Source: Victivallis sp. Marseille-Q1083 (lineage in GTDB: Bacteria > Verrucomicrobiota > Lentisphaeria > Victivallales > Victivallaceae). From it: a stretch of DNA of 64,000 bases. Both the position numbers and the translations under genes were made by a program. The stretch spans positions 3,693,339 to 3,757,338 of the forward strand of contig NZ_CAHJXL010000001.1 in NCBI RefSeq assembly GCF_903645315.1, read 5' to 3'. The notes beneath the pieces are model-generated. The model searched no databases. It was given only the letters and a program-made list of their open reading frames with translations, and had not been told where the DNA came from. Positions 52,216 through 60,854 of the stretch are shown here, piece by piece. The first letter of the stretch is position 1. Each line of letters begins with the position of its first letter.

Positions 52216-52640
52216 ATGACATGCGCAAAGCTTTTTCAAGGTATTCCGTGTCAACATTCGAATGGCACCATTGACAGCTTGGTAAACTTCTCCAAATTGA
52301 GCGAAGTCGGTGCCGCGCTGAATCAAAACGGCGTCAGAACGGAAATGTTCTGGGATGGATTTCTGGATAAGGCCGGACAATTCGACGGTTTCGTCTTCGG
52401 TTCTCCAGTGCATTTCGTCGCAATATCCGGCACGATGAAATCCTTTATGGACAGGGCGTTTTTCAGTCCCCTCCACGACAATCCGTTTCAGGGGAAAATC
52501 GCGGCAACTGTCGTCAGCGCCCGGCGTTCTGGAACCACGTCCGCATTGGATCAGTTGAACAAGTATCCGGTTCACCGCGGCATGCCGCTGGCATCCTGTC
52601 AATACTGGCCGAAAACAATGCCGCCAAGTGATCACTCCGC
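52216..52640 (+). pseudogene. NADPH-dependent FMN reductase (flavodoxin-like) remnant
   Basis: The frame contains LSEVGAALNQNGVRTEMFW, then GQFDGFVFGSPVHFVAISGT, MKSFMDRAFFSP, GKIAATVVSARRSGTTSALD and PLASCQYW, all typical of NADPH-dependent FMN reductases with a flavodoxin fold. The N-terminal FMN-binding strand, the cysteine-rich middle (expected after EMFW) and the C-terminus after SCQYW are missing, so only about 110 of the usual 200 residues remain. The MerR regulator gene ends within its 3' part on the other strand. Confidence 0.65.
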
Positions 52641-53105
52641 CGGAACGATGGACGGTTCTTCCAGCAGAACTTTCGGATTGCAGCGGTCCGCGCCGTGCCC
52701 GGCGAGAAGCTCTTGATAGTGCTGCTTCTTATACGCGAGAATGTCCATTTGCTTTTTCAGCATCTTGAGTTGTTCCCGCAGGACTTTCTCCTGTTTGAAG
52801 ATCAGTTCGGCGCGTTCGGGAATGGTGGATTCTCCTTTGAGGCACATTTTGATGTAATGCCGGACTTCATCGATGGGCAGCCCGGTCATCCGCAGGCAAT
52901 GAATGAGCTGGAGCCACGCCAGATTGTGGTCGGAGAACATCCGGATGTTGCCGCCGGTACGGTCGACGCCGGGAATCAGGCCAGCATTGTCGTAATAGCG
53001 GACCGTGTAGGTGGTCATTCCGAGCTTGTCGGCGACCTCTTTCACCGTGTATTTCGGGGTGCGGTCGGAGAGACCTTCAAAGGGTGACGGCTTTTTCACG
53101 GGCAA
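52632..53105 (-). CDS. MerR-family transcriptional regulator
   Basis: A 157-residue MerR regulator. The winged helix is at about residues 18-88 (YTVKEVADKLGMTTYTVRYY, DNAGLIPGVDRTGGNIRMFS, LAWLQLIHCLRMTGLPIDEV). A dimerisation coiled coil follows (about 100-135, FKQEKVLREQLKMLKKQMD), then a short tail with one cysteine (DRCNPKVLLEE). It belongs to the AdhR/NmlR-like group that often controls aldehyde- or redox-stress genes. It is divergent from two aldo/keto reductase genes whose promoter has a dyad in a long spacer, the MerR pattern, so it is the probable activator. Confidence 0.9.
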   Translation of the reverse strand: MPVKKPSPFEGLSDRTPKYTVKEVADKLGMTTYTVRYYDNAGLIPGVDRTGGNIRMFSDHNLAWLQLIHCLRMTGLPIDEVRHYIKMCLKGESTIPERAELIFKQEKVLREQLKMLKKQMDILAYKKQHYQELLAGHGADRCNPKVLLEEPSIVPAE

Positions 53106-53123
53106 AACCTCAATATTAATGTT

Positions 53124-53142
53124 ACTCTAAGTGTCACTCTAA
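53124..53142. promoter_or_regulatory. Direct repeat ACTCTAA x2 before merR
   Basis: ACTCTAA occurs at 53124-53130 and 53136-53142, 12 bases apart, immediately upstream of the MerR start codon. AdhR/NmlR-type operators contain TTAGAGT half-sites, of which this is the complement, so autoregulation is plausible. Confidence 0.4.
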
Positions 53143-53207
53143 TATATGCATGATTCGTGAGGAATGCAAATTTTTTGGAAAAATCATGTTTTTTCTGCGG
53201 ATCGGCA

Positions 53208-53237
53208 TTGACTTATAGTTACTGTAACGTTTATGGT
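53208..53237 (+). promoter_or_regulatory. MerR-type promoter of the aldo/keto reductase operon
   Basis: TTGACT (53208-53213) and TATGGT (53232-53237) are separated by 18 bases, longer than the optimal 17. The perfect dyad GTTAC-T-GTAAC (53218-53228) lies inside the spacer, as in MerR-family promoters. Confidence 0.6.
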
Positions 53238-53294
53238 AAATAGTAAAGACGAACGGGTGAGCAAACGAATTGAAAAGTAATGGAGACAATGAAT

Positions 53295-54533
53295 ATGAAC
53301 AGGCGTGAATTTCAGAAAAGCACCCTGACCGTAACCGCGCTCGGTTCGGGCGCACACCTCGCCGGAGCCGCGGAAAACCCCGGCAACATGGACAGGAAAA
53401 CCGGCGAAACCGGACCGCAGGTGACGCGGCGTCCCTACAAAAATACCGGCATGACTTTGCCGTTGCTGGGTTTCGGGCTGATGCGACTGCCGCAGAAGGA
53501 CGGCAAAGTCGATTACCCGACCGCCGAAGCGATGGTTGAAAGAGCGATGAAAGCCGGCTGCAACTACTTCGACACCGCCTACATGTATCACGACGGCGAG
53601 AGCGAGAAACTCGCCGGGGAGGTTCTCGCGAAGTATCCGCGCGACAGCTACTGTCTGGTCAGCAAGATGCCGATCATCATGATGAATTCCGAAGCGGACA
53701 ACACCCGGATCTTCAATGAACAGCTCGCCCGCACCAGGGCCGGGTACTTCGACTTCTATTTCCTCCACTGGCTGAATGAGGCGCATTGGGAGAAAGCGCA
53801 GCGGATTAAAACACTCGAATTCATGAAGCAAATGCAATCCGAAGGCAAAATCCGCCGCCTCGGCTTCTCCTTCCACGGCGAGCCGGAAACGTTGAAAAAA
53901 ATCGCGGAGGCGCATCCGTGGGATTTGGTGCAGATTCAACTGAACTATCTGGACTGGGAGCTTTGCCGCTCCGGGGAACAGTATGAAATTCTGACCCGGC
54001 TCGGCATTCCGGTCTCCATCATGGAGCCGCTGAAGGGCGGAACGCTGGTCAACCTGACGCCGGAAGCGAAAAAGGTCTTTGGAGATGCCGATCCGAATGC
54101 CAGCACCGCCTCGTGGGGGTTGCGCTATGCGGCGAGCCTGCCGAACGTGCAGGTCGTGCTTTCCGGCATGTCTGCGCCGGACCAGATGGAGGACAACCTC
54201 AAGACCTTTACCCCGTTCCGGCCGCTGACCGACGCGGAACGGCAGACCATTGCCGAGGCGCTGGCGGCCTACCGCAAATCGGGCGCGGTTCCCTGCACGG
54301 CCTGCAAATACTGCTCGCCATGTCCGGTCAGGGTGGATATCCCGCGCAACCTTGCGTTGCACAATCAGGTCAAGGGCGGGCTCGCGCTCTTCCACGCAAA
54401 ACTGGTTTACGACGCGATGCCGGAAGAACAGCGCGCCTCGTCCTGCGTCCGCTGCGGCGCGTGCAAAAAGAAATGTCCGCAACAGATCGATATTCCGGCA
54501 TTCATGACGGAAATCGCGGAGGAGTTCAAATGA
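53295..54533 (+). CDS. Tat-exported-like aldo/keto reductase with 4Fe-4S domain
   Basis: A 412-residue aldo/keto reductase. The N-terminus NRREFQKSTLTVTALGSGAH resembles a twin-arginine signal, so the protein may be exported folded. The AKR barrel follows (GFGLMRLPQKDGKVDYPTAE, FDTAYMYHDGESEKLAGEVL with the catalytic Tyr, SKMPIIMM, IQLNYLDWE), then a C-terminal ferredoxin-like region with CTACKYCSPCPVRVDIPRNL and CVRCGACKKKCPQQIDIP. Such fusions are common in anaerobes; the substrate is unknown. The third ATG (53295) has GGAGA 8 bases upstream, better than 53280 or 53289. It overlaps the next gene by 4 bases (ATGA). Confidence 0.88.
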   Translation: MNRREFQKSTLTVTALGSGAHLAGAAENPGNMDRKTGETGPQVTRRPYKNTGMTLPLLGFGLMRLPQKDGKVDYPTAEAMVERAMKAGCNYFDTAYMYHDGESEKLAGEVLAKYPRDSYCLVSKMPIIMMNSEADNTRIFNEQLARTRAGYFDFYFLHWLNEAHWEKAQRIKTLEFMKQMQSEGKIRRLGFSFHGEPETLKKIAEAHPWDLVQIQLNYLDWELCRSGEQYEILTRLGIPVSIMEPLKGGTLVNLTPEAKKVFGDADPNASTASWGLRYAASLPNVQVVLSGMSAPDQMEDNLKTFTPFRPLTDAERQTIAEALAAYRKSGAVPCTACKYCSPCPVRVDIPRNLALHNQVKGGLALFHAKLVYDAMPEEQRASSCVRCGACKKKCPQQIDIPAFMTEIAEEFK

Positions 54534-55678
54534 TTTACCGTGAACTCGGGAAAACCGGAATCAAGGTGAGCGCCGTCGCGCTCGGCTGCGAGGGCTTCGC
54601 CGGAAAAACGCGCCCGGACGCGCAGGCGCTGATGGATTGCGCCGTCGCCAACGGCGTCAACTTCATCGACCTCTACGCTTCCGAGCCGGAACTGCGTTCG
54701 ACCATCGGTGCGGTTCTGCGCGGGCGGCGGAAAGGGTTTGTGATTCAGGGACATATCGGTTCCGTCTGGAAAAACGGCCAGTATGAACGGACGCGCGATG
54801 TAGCGGCGTCCCGGGCCGCTTTCGACGACCTGCTCGAACGTCTTGAAACCGATTATCTCGATGTCGGCATGATCCATTACTGTGACCAACTCGAAGACTT
54901 CCGCCGCATTTTCGACGGAGAATTCATTGAATACGTCAAAGAGTTGAAAGCGGCCGGGAAAATCCGTTCCATCGGAATCTCCAGCCACAATCCGGCCGTC
55001 GCCAAAATGGCGGTCGAAACCGGCCTGGTGGAAGTCCTGATGTTCTCCGTCAATCCCTGCTACGATCTGCAGCCGCCGGATGAGGACGTGGAAAAGCTGT
55101 GGGCGGACGAAGTCTACGAACAAAGCTTCCACAATTTCAATTCCGAGCGGGAAGCGCTGTATGAACTCTGCGAACGGCGCGGTGTCGGCATCGATGTGAT
55201 GAAAGCCTTTGCCGGCGGCGATCTCCTGAAAGCCGACCAGTCGATGTTCGACAGGGCGATGACGCCGGTTCAGGCGTTGAATTATGCGTTGACCCGTCCG
55301 GCGGTCGCCGCGGTGATGGCCGGCTGCCGGACGATTCCGGAACTGGAGGCGGTGCTGGCATGGTGTACCGCAACCGAGGCCGAGAAGGATTATTCGACGG
55401 TGCTGGCCGGGCTGGAAAAGTGTTCCTGGTCGGGACACTGCATGTACTGCGGCCATTGCGCCCCGTGTCCGAAACACATCAGCGTGGCGGACGTGAACAA
55501 GTATTTGAATCTGGCCTTGGCGCAGGGCGAAATCCCGGAGACTGTCCGGGAACACTACCGGCTTCTGCCGCATCACGCATCGGAGTGCATTCAGTGCGGC
55601 GCATGCGAAAAACGCTGTCCGTTTCACGTCCCGATCCGGGAAAAGATGAAGCAGGCGGCGGGCCTGTTCGGGATATAG
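54530..55678 (+). CDS. Cytoplasmic aldo/keto reductase with 4Fe-4S domain
   Basis: A 382-residue aldo/keto reductase without a signal sequence. The start MIYRELGKTGIKVSAVALGC is typical. The barrel has VNFIDLYASEPELRSTIG, in which the usual catalytic Tyr region is altered to LYASE, and LDVGMIHYCDQLEDFRRIF. The C-terminal Fe-S region carries CSWSGHCMYCGHCAPCPKHI and CIQCGACEKRCPFHVPI. It is translationally coupled to the preceding paralogue. The pair, one apparently exported and one cytoplasmic, may pass electrons or act on related carbonyl substrates. It is probably controlled by the divergent MerR protein. Confidence 0.88.
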   Translation: MIYRELGKTGIKVSAVALGCEGFAGKTRPDAQALMDCAVANGVNFIDLYASEPELRSTIGAVLRGRRKGFVIQGHIGSVWKNGQYERTRDVAASRAAFDDLLERLETDYLDVGMIHYCDQLEDFRRIFDGEFIEYVKELKAAGKIRSIGISSHNPAVAKMAVETGLVEVLMFSVNPCYDLQPPDEDVEKLWADEVYEQSFHNFNSEREALYELCERRGVGIDVMKAFAGGDLLKADQSMFDRAMTPVQALNYALTRPAVAAVMAGCRTIPELEAVLAWCTATEAEKDYSTVLAGLEKCSWSGHCMYCGHCAPCPKHISVADVNKYLNLALAQGEIPETVREHYRLLPHHASECIQCGACEKRCPFHVPIREKMKQAAGLFGI

Positions 55679-55708
55679 CCGGAAGTCAAAATATAAAGGA
55701 CATACAAC

Positions 55709-55893
55709 ATGGCCGATGCCTTGCTGTCTCCCGCCCGCTGATGGGCGTGGCGGGAGCGTTTGTGTTTGCCGCGCAGATATCACTTTTCGATTCCGGGGAC
55801 CGGATTGAGCGGTCACATCGGCGAAACGGTCCTGCTGGCGGCGCTGCGGGGGCCGTCCCCGGCGTTCATTGTGATGGCGGGCGTGCTGCTGAT
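55709..55893 (+). pseudogene. CbiM-like transport permease remnant
   Basis: MADALLSPA opens after AAAGGA, then a stop; a second frame gives MGVAGAFVFAAQI, and a third gives HFSIPGTGLSGHIGETVLLA and PSPAFIVMAGVLLI. In order these match the start and middle of CbiM-like energy-coupling-factor permeases (MADALISPA, then MGV.GAFIFAAQMINF.IPGTGSSGHIGGG). There is an internal deletion, two frameshifts, and truncation by an IS1380 remnant at about 55890. CbiM proteins take up cobalt or nickel. Confidence 0.65.
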
Positions 55894-56079
55894 ATCACCG
55901 CCATCGAAATTGAAATTCTGCTTTTCTGTTTGCCGGACCTTCAAAGAACGAACTTGATGCACTACATTTTATCACAGACAGATATAGAGGTTATAATGCA
56001 GCTTGTAAGCTACTACAATATAATATCTTAATCGATATTTTTGCTTCTTTGCTTTGCGAAATTTTATGCAATATTCAGG
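55887..56079 (-). mobile_element. IS1380-family left-end remnant, copy a
   Basis: This runs on the minus strand from a probable terminus CCTGAATATTGCATAAAATT at 56079 to a degraded start of the transposase (FNFDGGDISS near 55890-55920). It shares the leader and the first codons with copy b, but is frameshifted and cut where the CbiM remnant begins. Confidence 0.5.
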
Positions 56080-56131
56080 TTGAGATCTTCATGGCCGGCA
56101 ACCAACCCGAAAACTCGTTGACGAAGCATGC

Positions 56132-56435
56132 TCAGATAGGAATGTTCAACTTTTCCGGGCTGTCGAATATCAAAAGAATCCAGCAGGCGCGCCGGGTCAA
56201 ACCGGGTTTGCGGTCGAATTCTTTAACAAAAAGCAACCCGCCGTCACTGCTGATATCTCCACCGGCGAAATTGAATTCAATTTTTCTGCTTTTCGGACCT
56301 TGAAAGACCGAATTGGAAATACTACATTTTGTCATTGGCAGACCTCGGCATTATATTGTGATGTAAGATATTACAATATAATATGTTAGTCGAGAATCTG
56401 CCTCTTTGTTTTTGAAAATTTACGCAATATTCAGG
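56132..56435 (-). mobile_element. IS1380-family left-end remnant, copy b
   Basis: On the minus strand the probable terminus CCTGAATATTGCGTAAATTT is at 56435. The transposase N-terminus opens at 56335: MTKCSISNSVFQGPKSRKIE, then FNFAGGDISSDGGLLFVKEF and DRKPGLTRRACWIL, the IS1380 family start (FSGGDLTSDGGLLLLREVDR). It stops at 56132 after 67 codons; the rest of the gene is missing. Confidence 0.7.
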
Positions 56436-56479
56436 CTAAAGAGGCGGAACGTCGATTAACGTATTATATTTTAACAGGT

Positions 56480-56715
56480 TGATTTGCATTATGGCCTCAA
56501 GGTCTGCCTCGGACAAAATGTAGTATTTCCAATTCGGTCTTTCAAGAGCCGAACCGCAAAAAAATCGAATTCAATTCCGATAGCGGCGCCATCAACCGCG
56601 ACGGAGGTTTACTGGCAGTCAAGGAATTTGATCGAAAACTTGATCTGTTGATATTCGACAACCCCGGTATGCGCAGATCAATTGCTTGCAGTTTACCTGC
56701 GGTCATCAAAAATTG
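56480..56715 (+). mobile_element. IS1380-family left-end remnant, copy c (inverted)
   Basis: On the plus strand the sequence near 56500-56640 reads CSISNSVFQEPNRKKIEFNS, then DGGLLAVKEFDRKLDLL, the same transposase N-terminus as copy b. Copies b and c are inverted relative to each other and share the segment AAAATGTAGTATTTCCAATT and flanking bases. The frame ends at a stop near 56715. Confidence 0.65.
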
Positions 56716-56866
56716 ATGGAACCAAACATTCCTGTCCGAACTGCATTCGCATATAATTGGTTCCGGACATCTCTTGAACCATGGGAGGGACAAATTGTGC
56801 GGTGCCCCGGTGTTGTTCACTCAGTCACCGGAAACGATAAGAGCGTTCTCTCTTTTGGAGAGGAAG
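56716..56866. other. Unassigned stretch between IS1380 remnant and glycan locus 2
   Basis: Open but short frames, none recognised. A plus-strand frame contains two CPNC-like cysteine pairs interrupted by stops, so this may be further decayed coding DNA. Confidence 0.35.
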
Positions 56867-56919
56867 CCAATCGCCCGCCGGGAAAATTCCGACGATTTAT
56901 ATTCCCGGCGGGCGATTGG
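56867..56919 (-). terminator. 18-bp perfect inverted repeat after the metallophosphoesterase gene
   Basis: CCAATCGCCCGCCGGGAA (56867-56884) and its exact complement at 56902-56919 flank a 17-base AT-rich loop. It lies 42 bases past the stop of the last gene of glycan locus 2, without a T-tract on the minus strand. It may act as a transcript-end stabiliser or terminator. Confidence 0.5.
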
Positions 56920-56960
56920 AAAGATTCCGGCATCGGTTCCGGCAGGTTGAAAAAGCGGTC

Positions 56961-57932
56961 TCACCGCAGTTTGTGATCCTGCGTCGTATAACCCGAATCG
57001 CTCCACTGATACACCCGGGCAGTGACCGAATCGCCTGCGACGAAGAACTTCACGAACATCTTCAAGCCGATCCACTCCTGCGCCGTGCACAGTTGCCACA
57101 GAGCGCCGTCCCTGATCAGTCCGTAGCAGTGGGTGTGGCCGCAGACATAGGCGACCACCCGTTCATCCGACTGCAGAACTTGCCAGAAGCGTTCCCGCTC
57201 GCCATCCATGCGGTCCGCCGGATCGATCGGTGCCGGATCGGCGCCGGGTTGTGCCACGCCGTCGAACGCCAGCGCCGGTTCATGGCCGAAAACGAAAATC
57301 AGCGGTTGCTTTGTCGCCGCCAGATCGGCCTCAAGCCAGTCGACCAGAGCGGGATCCGCCTGTCCCAGGGTGCGGTTTTCGAAATCCCGCGCGCTGTAGA
57401 AGTCCAGAATCACCAAATGACAATTGCTGTAGTCGAAGGAGAACGTAGTCCATTGGGCACCGTCCGGCTTGTACTCCTCCAGACTGGACCGCTCCGCTCC
57501 CGGGCCGGGCGTGATCACCGCCTCCATCTTCCGGTTGCGGGCAATGATGTCCTTGATGTTGCGGCCGGAGCCGTCGTTGTTTTCTTTCCAGTTGTTCGCT
57601 GTCCACTCCGGATCATGGTTGCCCACCGCGGCGAACCAGGGATAAGCGATTCCGCGTTCCCGCAACGGCTGCAGCAGATACTGCTCCATCGCCTTTTCGG
57701 TGTTGGGAAAATTGTCGTAATCACCGCCGGTGATGATGAATTCACCGGGTCCGTCCTGCAGCAGCCGCGCCGCCGAACCCTGCAACGCTTCCTCCGGCAA
57801 ACCGGCGATGTGAAAATGCAGATCGCTCATGAAAACAAACTCGAAAGCCCCTTGGTCCGTTCCGGCTCGAAGCGTCGCTCCGACCGAAACCAGACAGAAC
57901 AGGGACACCAGCCCGACAATGGTCCGATTCAT
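56961..57932 (-). CDS. Secreted metallophosphoesterase (locus 2)
   Basis: A 323-residue calcineurin-like phosphoesterase with a signal peptide ([20 protein letters not shown]). The metal ligands are in FMSDLHFHIAG, TGGDYDNFPN, AVGNHDPEW, VFGHEPAL and VCGHTHCYGL, the five-motif set of the superfamily. It is expected to hydrolyse a phosphomonoester or phosphodiester in the periplasm. The ATG at 57932 has AAGGAG 8 bases upstream and overlaps the end of the DUF4838 gene by 4 bases. It is the last gene of the locus 2 operon and suggests that the target glycan carries phosphate. Confidence 0.87.
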   Translation of the reverse strand: MNRTIVGLVSLFCLVSVGATLRAGTDQGAFEFVFMSDLHFHIAGLPEEALQGSAARLLQDGPGEFIITGGDYDNFPNTEKAMEQYLLQPLRERGIAYPWFAAVGNHDPEWTANNWKENNDGSGRNIKDIIARNRKMEAVITPGPGAERSSLEEYKPDGAQWTTFSFDYSNCHLVILDFYSARDFENRTLGQADPALVDWLEADLAATKQPLIFVFGHEPALAFDGVAQPGADPAPIDPADRMDGERERFWQVLQSDERVVAYVCGHTHCYGLIRDGALWQLCTAQEWIGLKMFVKFFVAGDSVTARVYQWSDSGYTTQDHKLR

Positions 57933-60184
57933 AATTCGTCTCCTTCTTCTTCTTTTACCATGACGATTCGGTCGAAACGCAACGTGTTCACCGCCGGATT
58001 GCCGGCCGGAGCGACCCAGATCACGCAATAGGCGTCCAGATCATGACTACCCAGATCGAAGACCCGGTAACCGCCGCCGCAGGCGGCGGCCAGCGGCACG
58101 CCTGCCGCTGTGGTATGGCCGGTTCCGGTGTGATGGCTGCCCGCCGAGAAAGCATTCCCTTCTCCGGGGTCCCCGTCGACCGCTGCGACGGCATAAAGCC
58201 GCCATCGTCCCGCTTCCGGCACCATCGGCCAACAGAAGGAACAGCTTGCCGCCCAGCAGAAAGGGGCATTCCGCATTTCAATTGCCGCTCCGTCCGAGGC
58301 TTCGGGATCGGCGATCCGGCTCACCTCCGGTTTCTTTTCCAGGGCGAAAAAGCCGTCCTGCAAGTCAAATATCCGGTCGGGCGGCACCGCCGCGAACTCC
58401 GGCGGCAGCGGCGATACCGCTTCCGCCAACTGCCGAAAGGCGCCGACCGCTCCCGACAGGGGCGCATTTTCCCGCACCATGACACAGCCGTTGGTTTCGG
58501 CCCGGGCGATTGCCGCCTCGGCAAATGCCGCCATATCGGCAACCGGATAACGTTCCGGGGCAAAGCCCGGCTCCCGGGCAGCCCGCGGATAATTCAGAAT
58601 CAGCGCGAAATCCAGAGGCAACCGGGCCAGCCGCACCCGCTCCAGCTCGACCGGGTCCTCCGCAACTGCCGCCTCGGCGCGATCGAACGCCGCCGCACAC
58701 CGGATCATGCCCGGCGTCGAAAGAAAGTTGGCCGCATAATGGTAACAGGGCAACGCCGCACCCGAGGCCGCCAGTTCCGACTCAAGAATTTCCAGATATT
58801 CCGCCAGGTGGGGTGCGGCAGCGCCGTAGTACCCGTGGAGGAACTCGGCAACCAGTTCGCCGGCGTCAGCCTCCGGATTCCACAGAAGCTTCGACAATAC
58901 CCAGGTTTTCAAGGCCGACAGCTCGCCGGTCCGCGGCGATTGATAATCGCCCTGTTCCAATACGCTTACTACCTGGTGCGCCGCAAACAAGCGCAGATTG
59001 GGCCCCAATACCGGCAGATTCGGGTGCGGCACCAGATAATTGCTGAAATTGGAGACGTAATCCCAGACGGCCAGTTGCGGTGCAATCCGGCTCCACTCTT
59101 CCAGGTCCCGATAGAAATCGGCATTCGCCGGATCGTCCAGCGGGCGCCCGAAGTCGCATTCAATGGAGCAGAGACGCACCAGTACGTTGCCGCGCGGCCG
59201 CACTGTCTTCGGCGCCTGCCGGGTGTACTGGTAAGCCAGCGTCTCGACCAGGACGCCGGGAAACTCCGGCTCCACCGCGGCCGCGACCTGATTCACCGTA
59301 TCGATCATCAAGCCGGCGGGAGAGCCCTCGCGTGCATCGAAGGCAGCGCATTCCGGACAACGGCAATAGTGGTAATTGTCATTCTGGGAGACCGAAATCA
59401 CCGTTGGATTGTCGGCGGAGCGCAGCCATTCCAAACTTTTCTCGATCAGCAGGTGCCGAACTTCGGGCCGGCTCAGGCAGAGCTGATCCGGTACCCGCCT
59501 GCCGTCGACCAGGGCGAAATATTCCGGATGGGGCTCGAAGTACTCCTCCGCCGGGATCAGTTTGCCGATGGTATGCACGAAGCCGAGCGGCGAATGATTG
59601 CCGCCCCATTCCGGTCCGACCGTGGTATTGAAGCCGTTCAGACGCAGCTTCACTCCGAATTCCGGGTGGGACGCCACATCGCAGAACATCGCATTGCGGT
59701 CCCGGATGGGCGGCGCATAACGGAGATTCAACTGCGGCAGCGCGAGCCGTTCCAGTTGCGGCACCGTACTCTCGCTTGAAGTCCACCAGCGCACCCCGAG
59801 CTTTTCGAGAAACTCCCAGACCGCGTAGAGCGTGCCGCGCGGCCGTCCTCCGGCCAGCACCAGGTCGTCCCCGACCGTGCGCAGCACGATCTCGTCGGCC
59901 TCCAGCGCGTCGAAGTCGAGGTCGGGCAGCAGCCGGCGCGCCTCCGGCCCCGGACCGACGTAAATGACATGCGGCGCTTCGCCGGACCGGGGCGGGCTTC
60001 CGCAGATCGCTTCCAGATAACGGATCAGTTCGGCGGCGGCGTTTTTCTCCGCCGGAGTCGCGTTTTCAGCCACCCGGACGGCGTAACGGCTGATTCCCTG
60101 TTCCGCCAGAAATGCCTCCGCACCCCGGAGAGAAAGAACCGTCAAGCCGATTCCGATCAGTAAGGTCGTCAGTTTCAGTTTCAT
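57929..60184 (-). CDS. Secreted DUF4838 protein, GH67-like (locus 2)
   Basis: A 751-residue exported paralogue of the DUF4838 protein of locus 1. It has a signal peptide ([20 protein letters not shown]), an N-terminal alpha-glucuronidase-like domain ([16 protein letters not shown], then [18 protein letters not shown]), and the core with [20 protein letters not shown] near residue 265 and [13 protein letters not shown]. The shared SQNDN-x-x-YC-x-C-x-x-C signature marks a likely active or metal site. The C-terminal region ends with [15 protein letters not shown], as in locus 1 (IDRIVLVREPEP). It overlaps the pilin-like gene by 4 bases (ATGA), so the two are translationally coupled. Confidence 0.86.
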   Translation of the reverse strand: MKLKLTTLLIGIGLTVLSLRGAEAFLAEQGISRYAVRVAENATPAEKNAAAELIRYLEAICGSPPRSGEAPHVIYVGPGPEARRLLPDLDFDALEADEIVLRTVGDDLVLAGGRPRGTLYAVWEFLEKLGVRWWTSSESTVPQLERLALPQLNLRYAPPIRDRNAMFCDVASHPEFGVKLRLNGFNTTVGPEWGGNHSPLGFVHTIGKLIPAEEYFEPHPEYFALVDGRRVPDQLCLSRPEVRHLLIEKSLEWLRSADNPTVISVSQNDNYHYCRCPECAAFDAREGSPAGLMIDTVNQVAAAVEPEFPGVLVETLAYQYTRQAPKTVRPRGNVLVRLCSIECDFGRPLDDPANADFYRDLEEWSRIAPQLAVWDYVSNFSNYLVPHPNLPVLGPNLRLFAAHQVVSVLEQGDYQSPRTGELSALKTWVLSKLLWNPEADAGELVAEFLHGYYGAAAPHLAEYLEILESELAASGAALPCYHYAANFLSTPGMIRCAAAFDRAEAAVAEDPVELERVRLARLPLDFALILNYPRAAREPGFAPERYPVADMAAFAEAAIARAETNGCVMVRENAPLSGAVGAFRQLAEAVSPLPPEFAAVPPDRIFDLQDGFFALEKKPEVSRIADPEASDGAAIEMRNAPFCWAASCSFCWPMVPEAGRWRLYAVAAVDGDPGEGNAFSAGSHHTGTGHTTAAGVPLAAACGGGYRVFDLGSHDLDAYCVIWVAPAGNPAVNTLRFDRIVMVKEEEGDEL

Positions 60185-60843
60185 TGTACGTCGTAGATCA
60201 CATTGTTTTTATTGCCGTCGTTCAAGGTTTCGACATGACCGTCGAGCATTAGAATATTGTCCTTGTTGCCGTGATGCAGGTAAACCGTATTCACTTCCCA
60301 TTGGTCGGCGCGTTCCGAATCGCGCATCAGGCAGGAACGCGACGGCTCCTTGACCTTGCTTGAAGCAATTGCGCAGAAACCGGAAGGTTCGTAGCCGATG
60401 TAGGCATTGTAGCTGAAGCCGGTCATCGCCTTGTCGCCCTGGAGCTGTTGCGAATAATCATCGTCCGACCAGGCAGGATTTTTGACCGGCGTGTATGCCG
60501 GACACATGAAAATTCCCGGCATCTGCTGGTTCGACGAGAAAAAATCCGGTTGAAACATGTCGGTCCCTCCGGCATATACCAGCAGATACTCGTACCACAT
60601 CCGGAAGATGCCGCCTCCCGCCGGGGAATTGGTGGGCTGCCGGATCACCGCATACGGCAAATGCTCCTCGTCGTTTTCAAAGAGGACGCAGGCTACCCCC
60701 AACTGTTTCAGATTGCTGGTGCACTTGATCGACTGGGCGGCCATCCGCGCCTTGGACAAAGCCGGCAACAGCATACTGGCAAGGATGGCAATAATTGCAA
60801 TCACCACGAGAAGTTCTATCAGTGTGAATTTTGAGGTGTTCAT
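60181..60843 (-). CDS. Prepilin-type secreted protein, H-X9-DG type (locus 2)
   Basis: A 220-residue protein with the prepilin start [23 protein letters not shown] and the C-terminal [20 protein letters not shown], which fits H-X9-DG exactly. Residue -1 before the Phe is Lys, not Gly. The globular part contains two cysteines (IFMCPAYTP and [10 protein letters not shown]) at positions like those of the locus 1 protein ([20 protein letters not shown]). It may be assembled by a type II or IV pilus-like machine or stay anchored in the inner membrane. AAGGAAG precedes the ATG. It lies between the regulator and DUF4838 genes in one operon. Confidence 0.87.
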   Translation of the reverse strand: MNTSKFTLIELLVVIAIIAILASMLLPALSKARMAAQSIKCTSNLKQLGVACVLFENDEEHLPYAVIRQPTNSPAGGGIFRMWYEYLLVYAGGTDMFQPDFFSSNQQMPGIFMCPAYTPVKNPAWSDDDYSQQLQGDKAMTGFSYNAYIGYEPSGFCAIASSKVKEPSRSCLMRDSERADQWEVNTVYLHHGNKDNILMLDGHVETLNDGNKNNVIYDVQ

Positions 60844-60854
60844 TTTTCTTCCTT

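Noticed and set aside
58043-59779. Plus-strand open frame of 578 codons inside the DUF4838 gene
   Set aside because: It is antisense to a gene with signal peptide and family motifs; the composition is that of a shadow frame.
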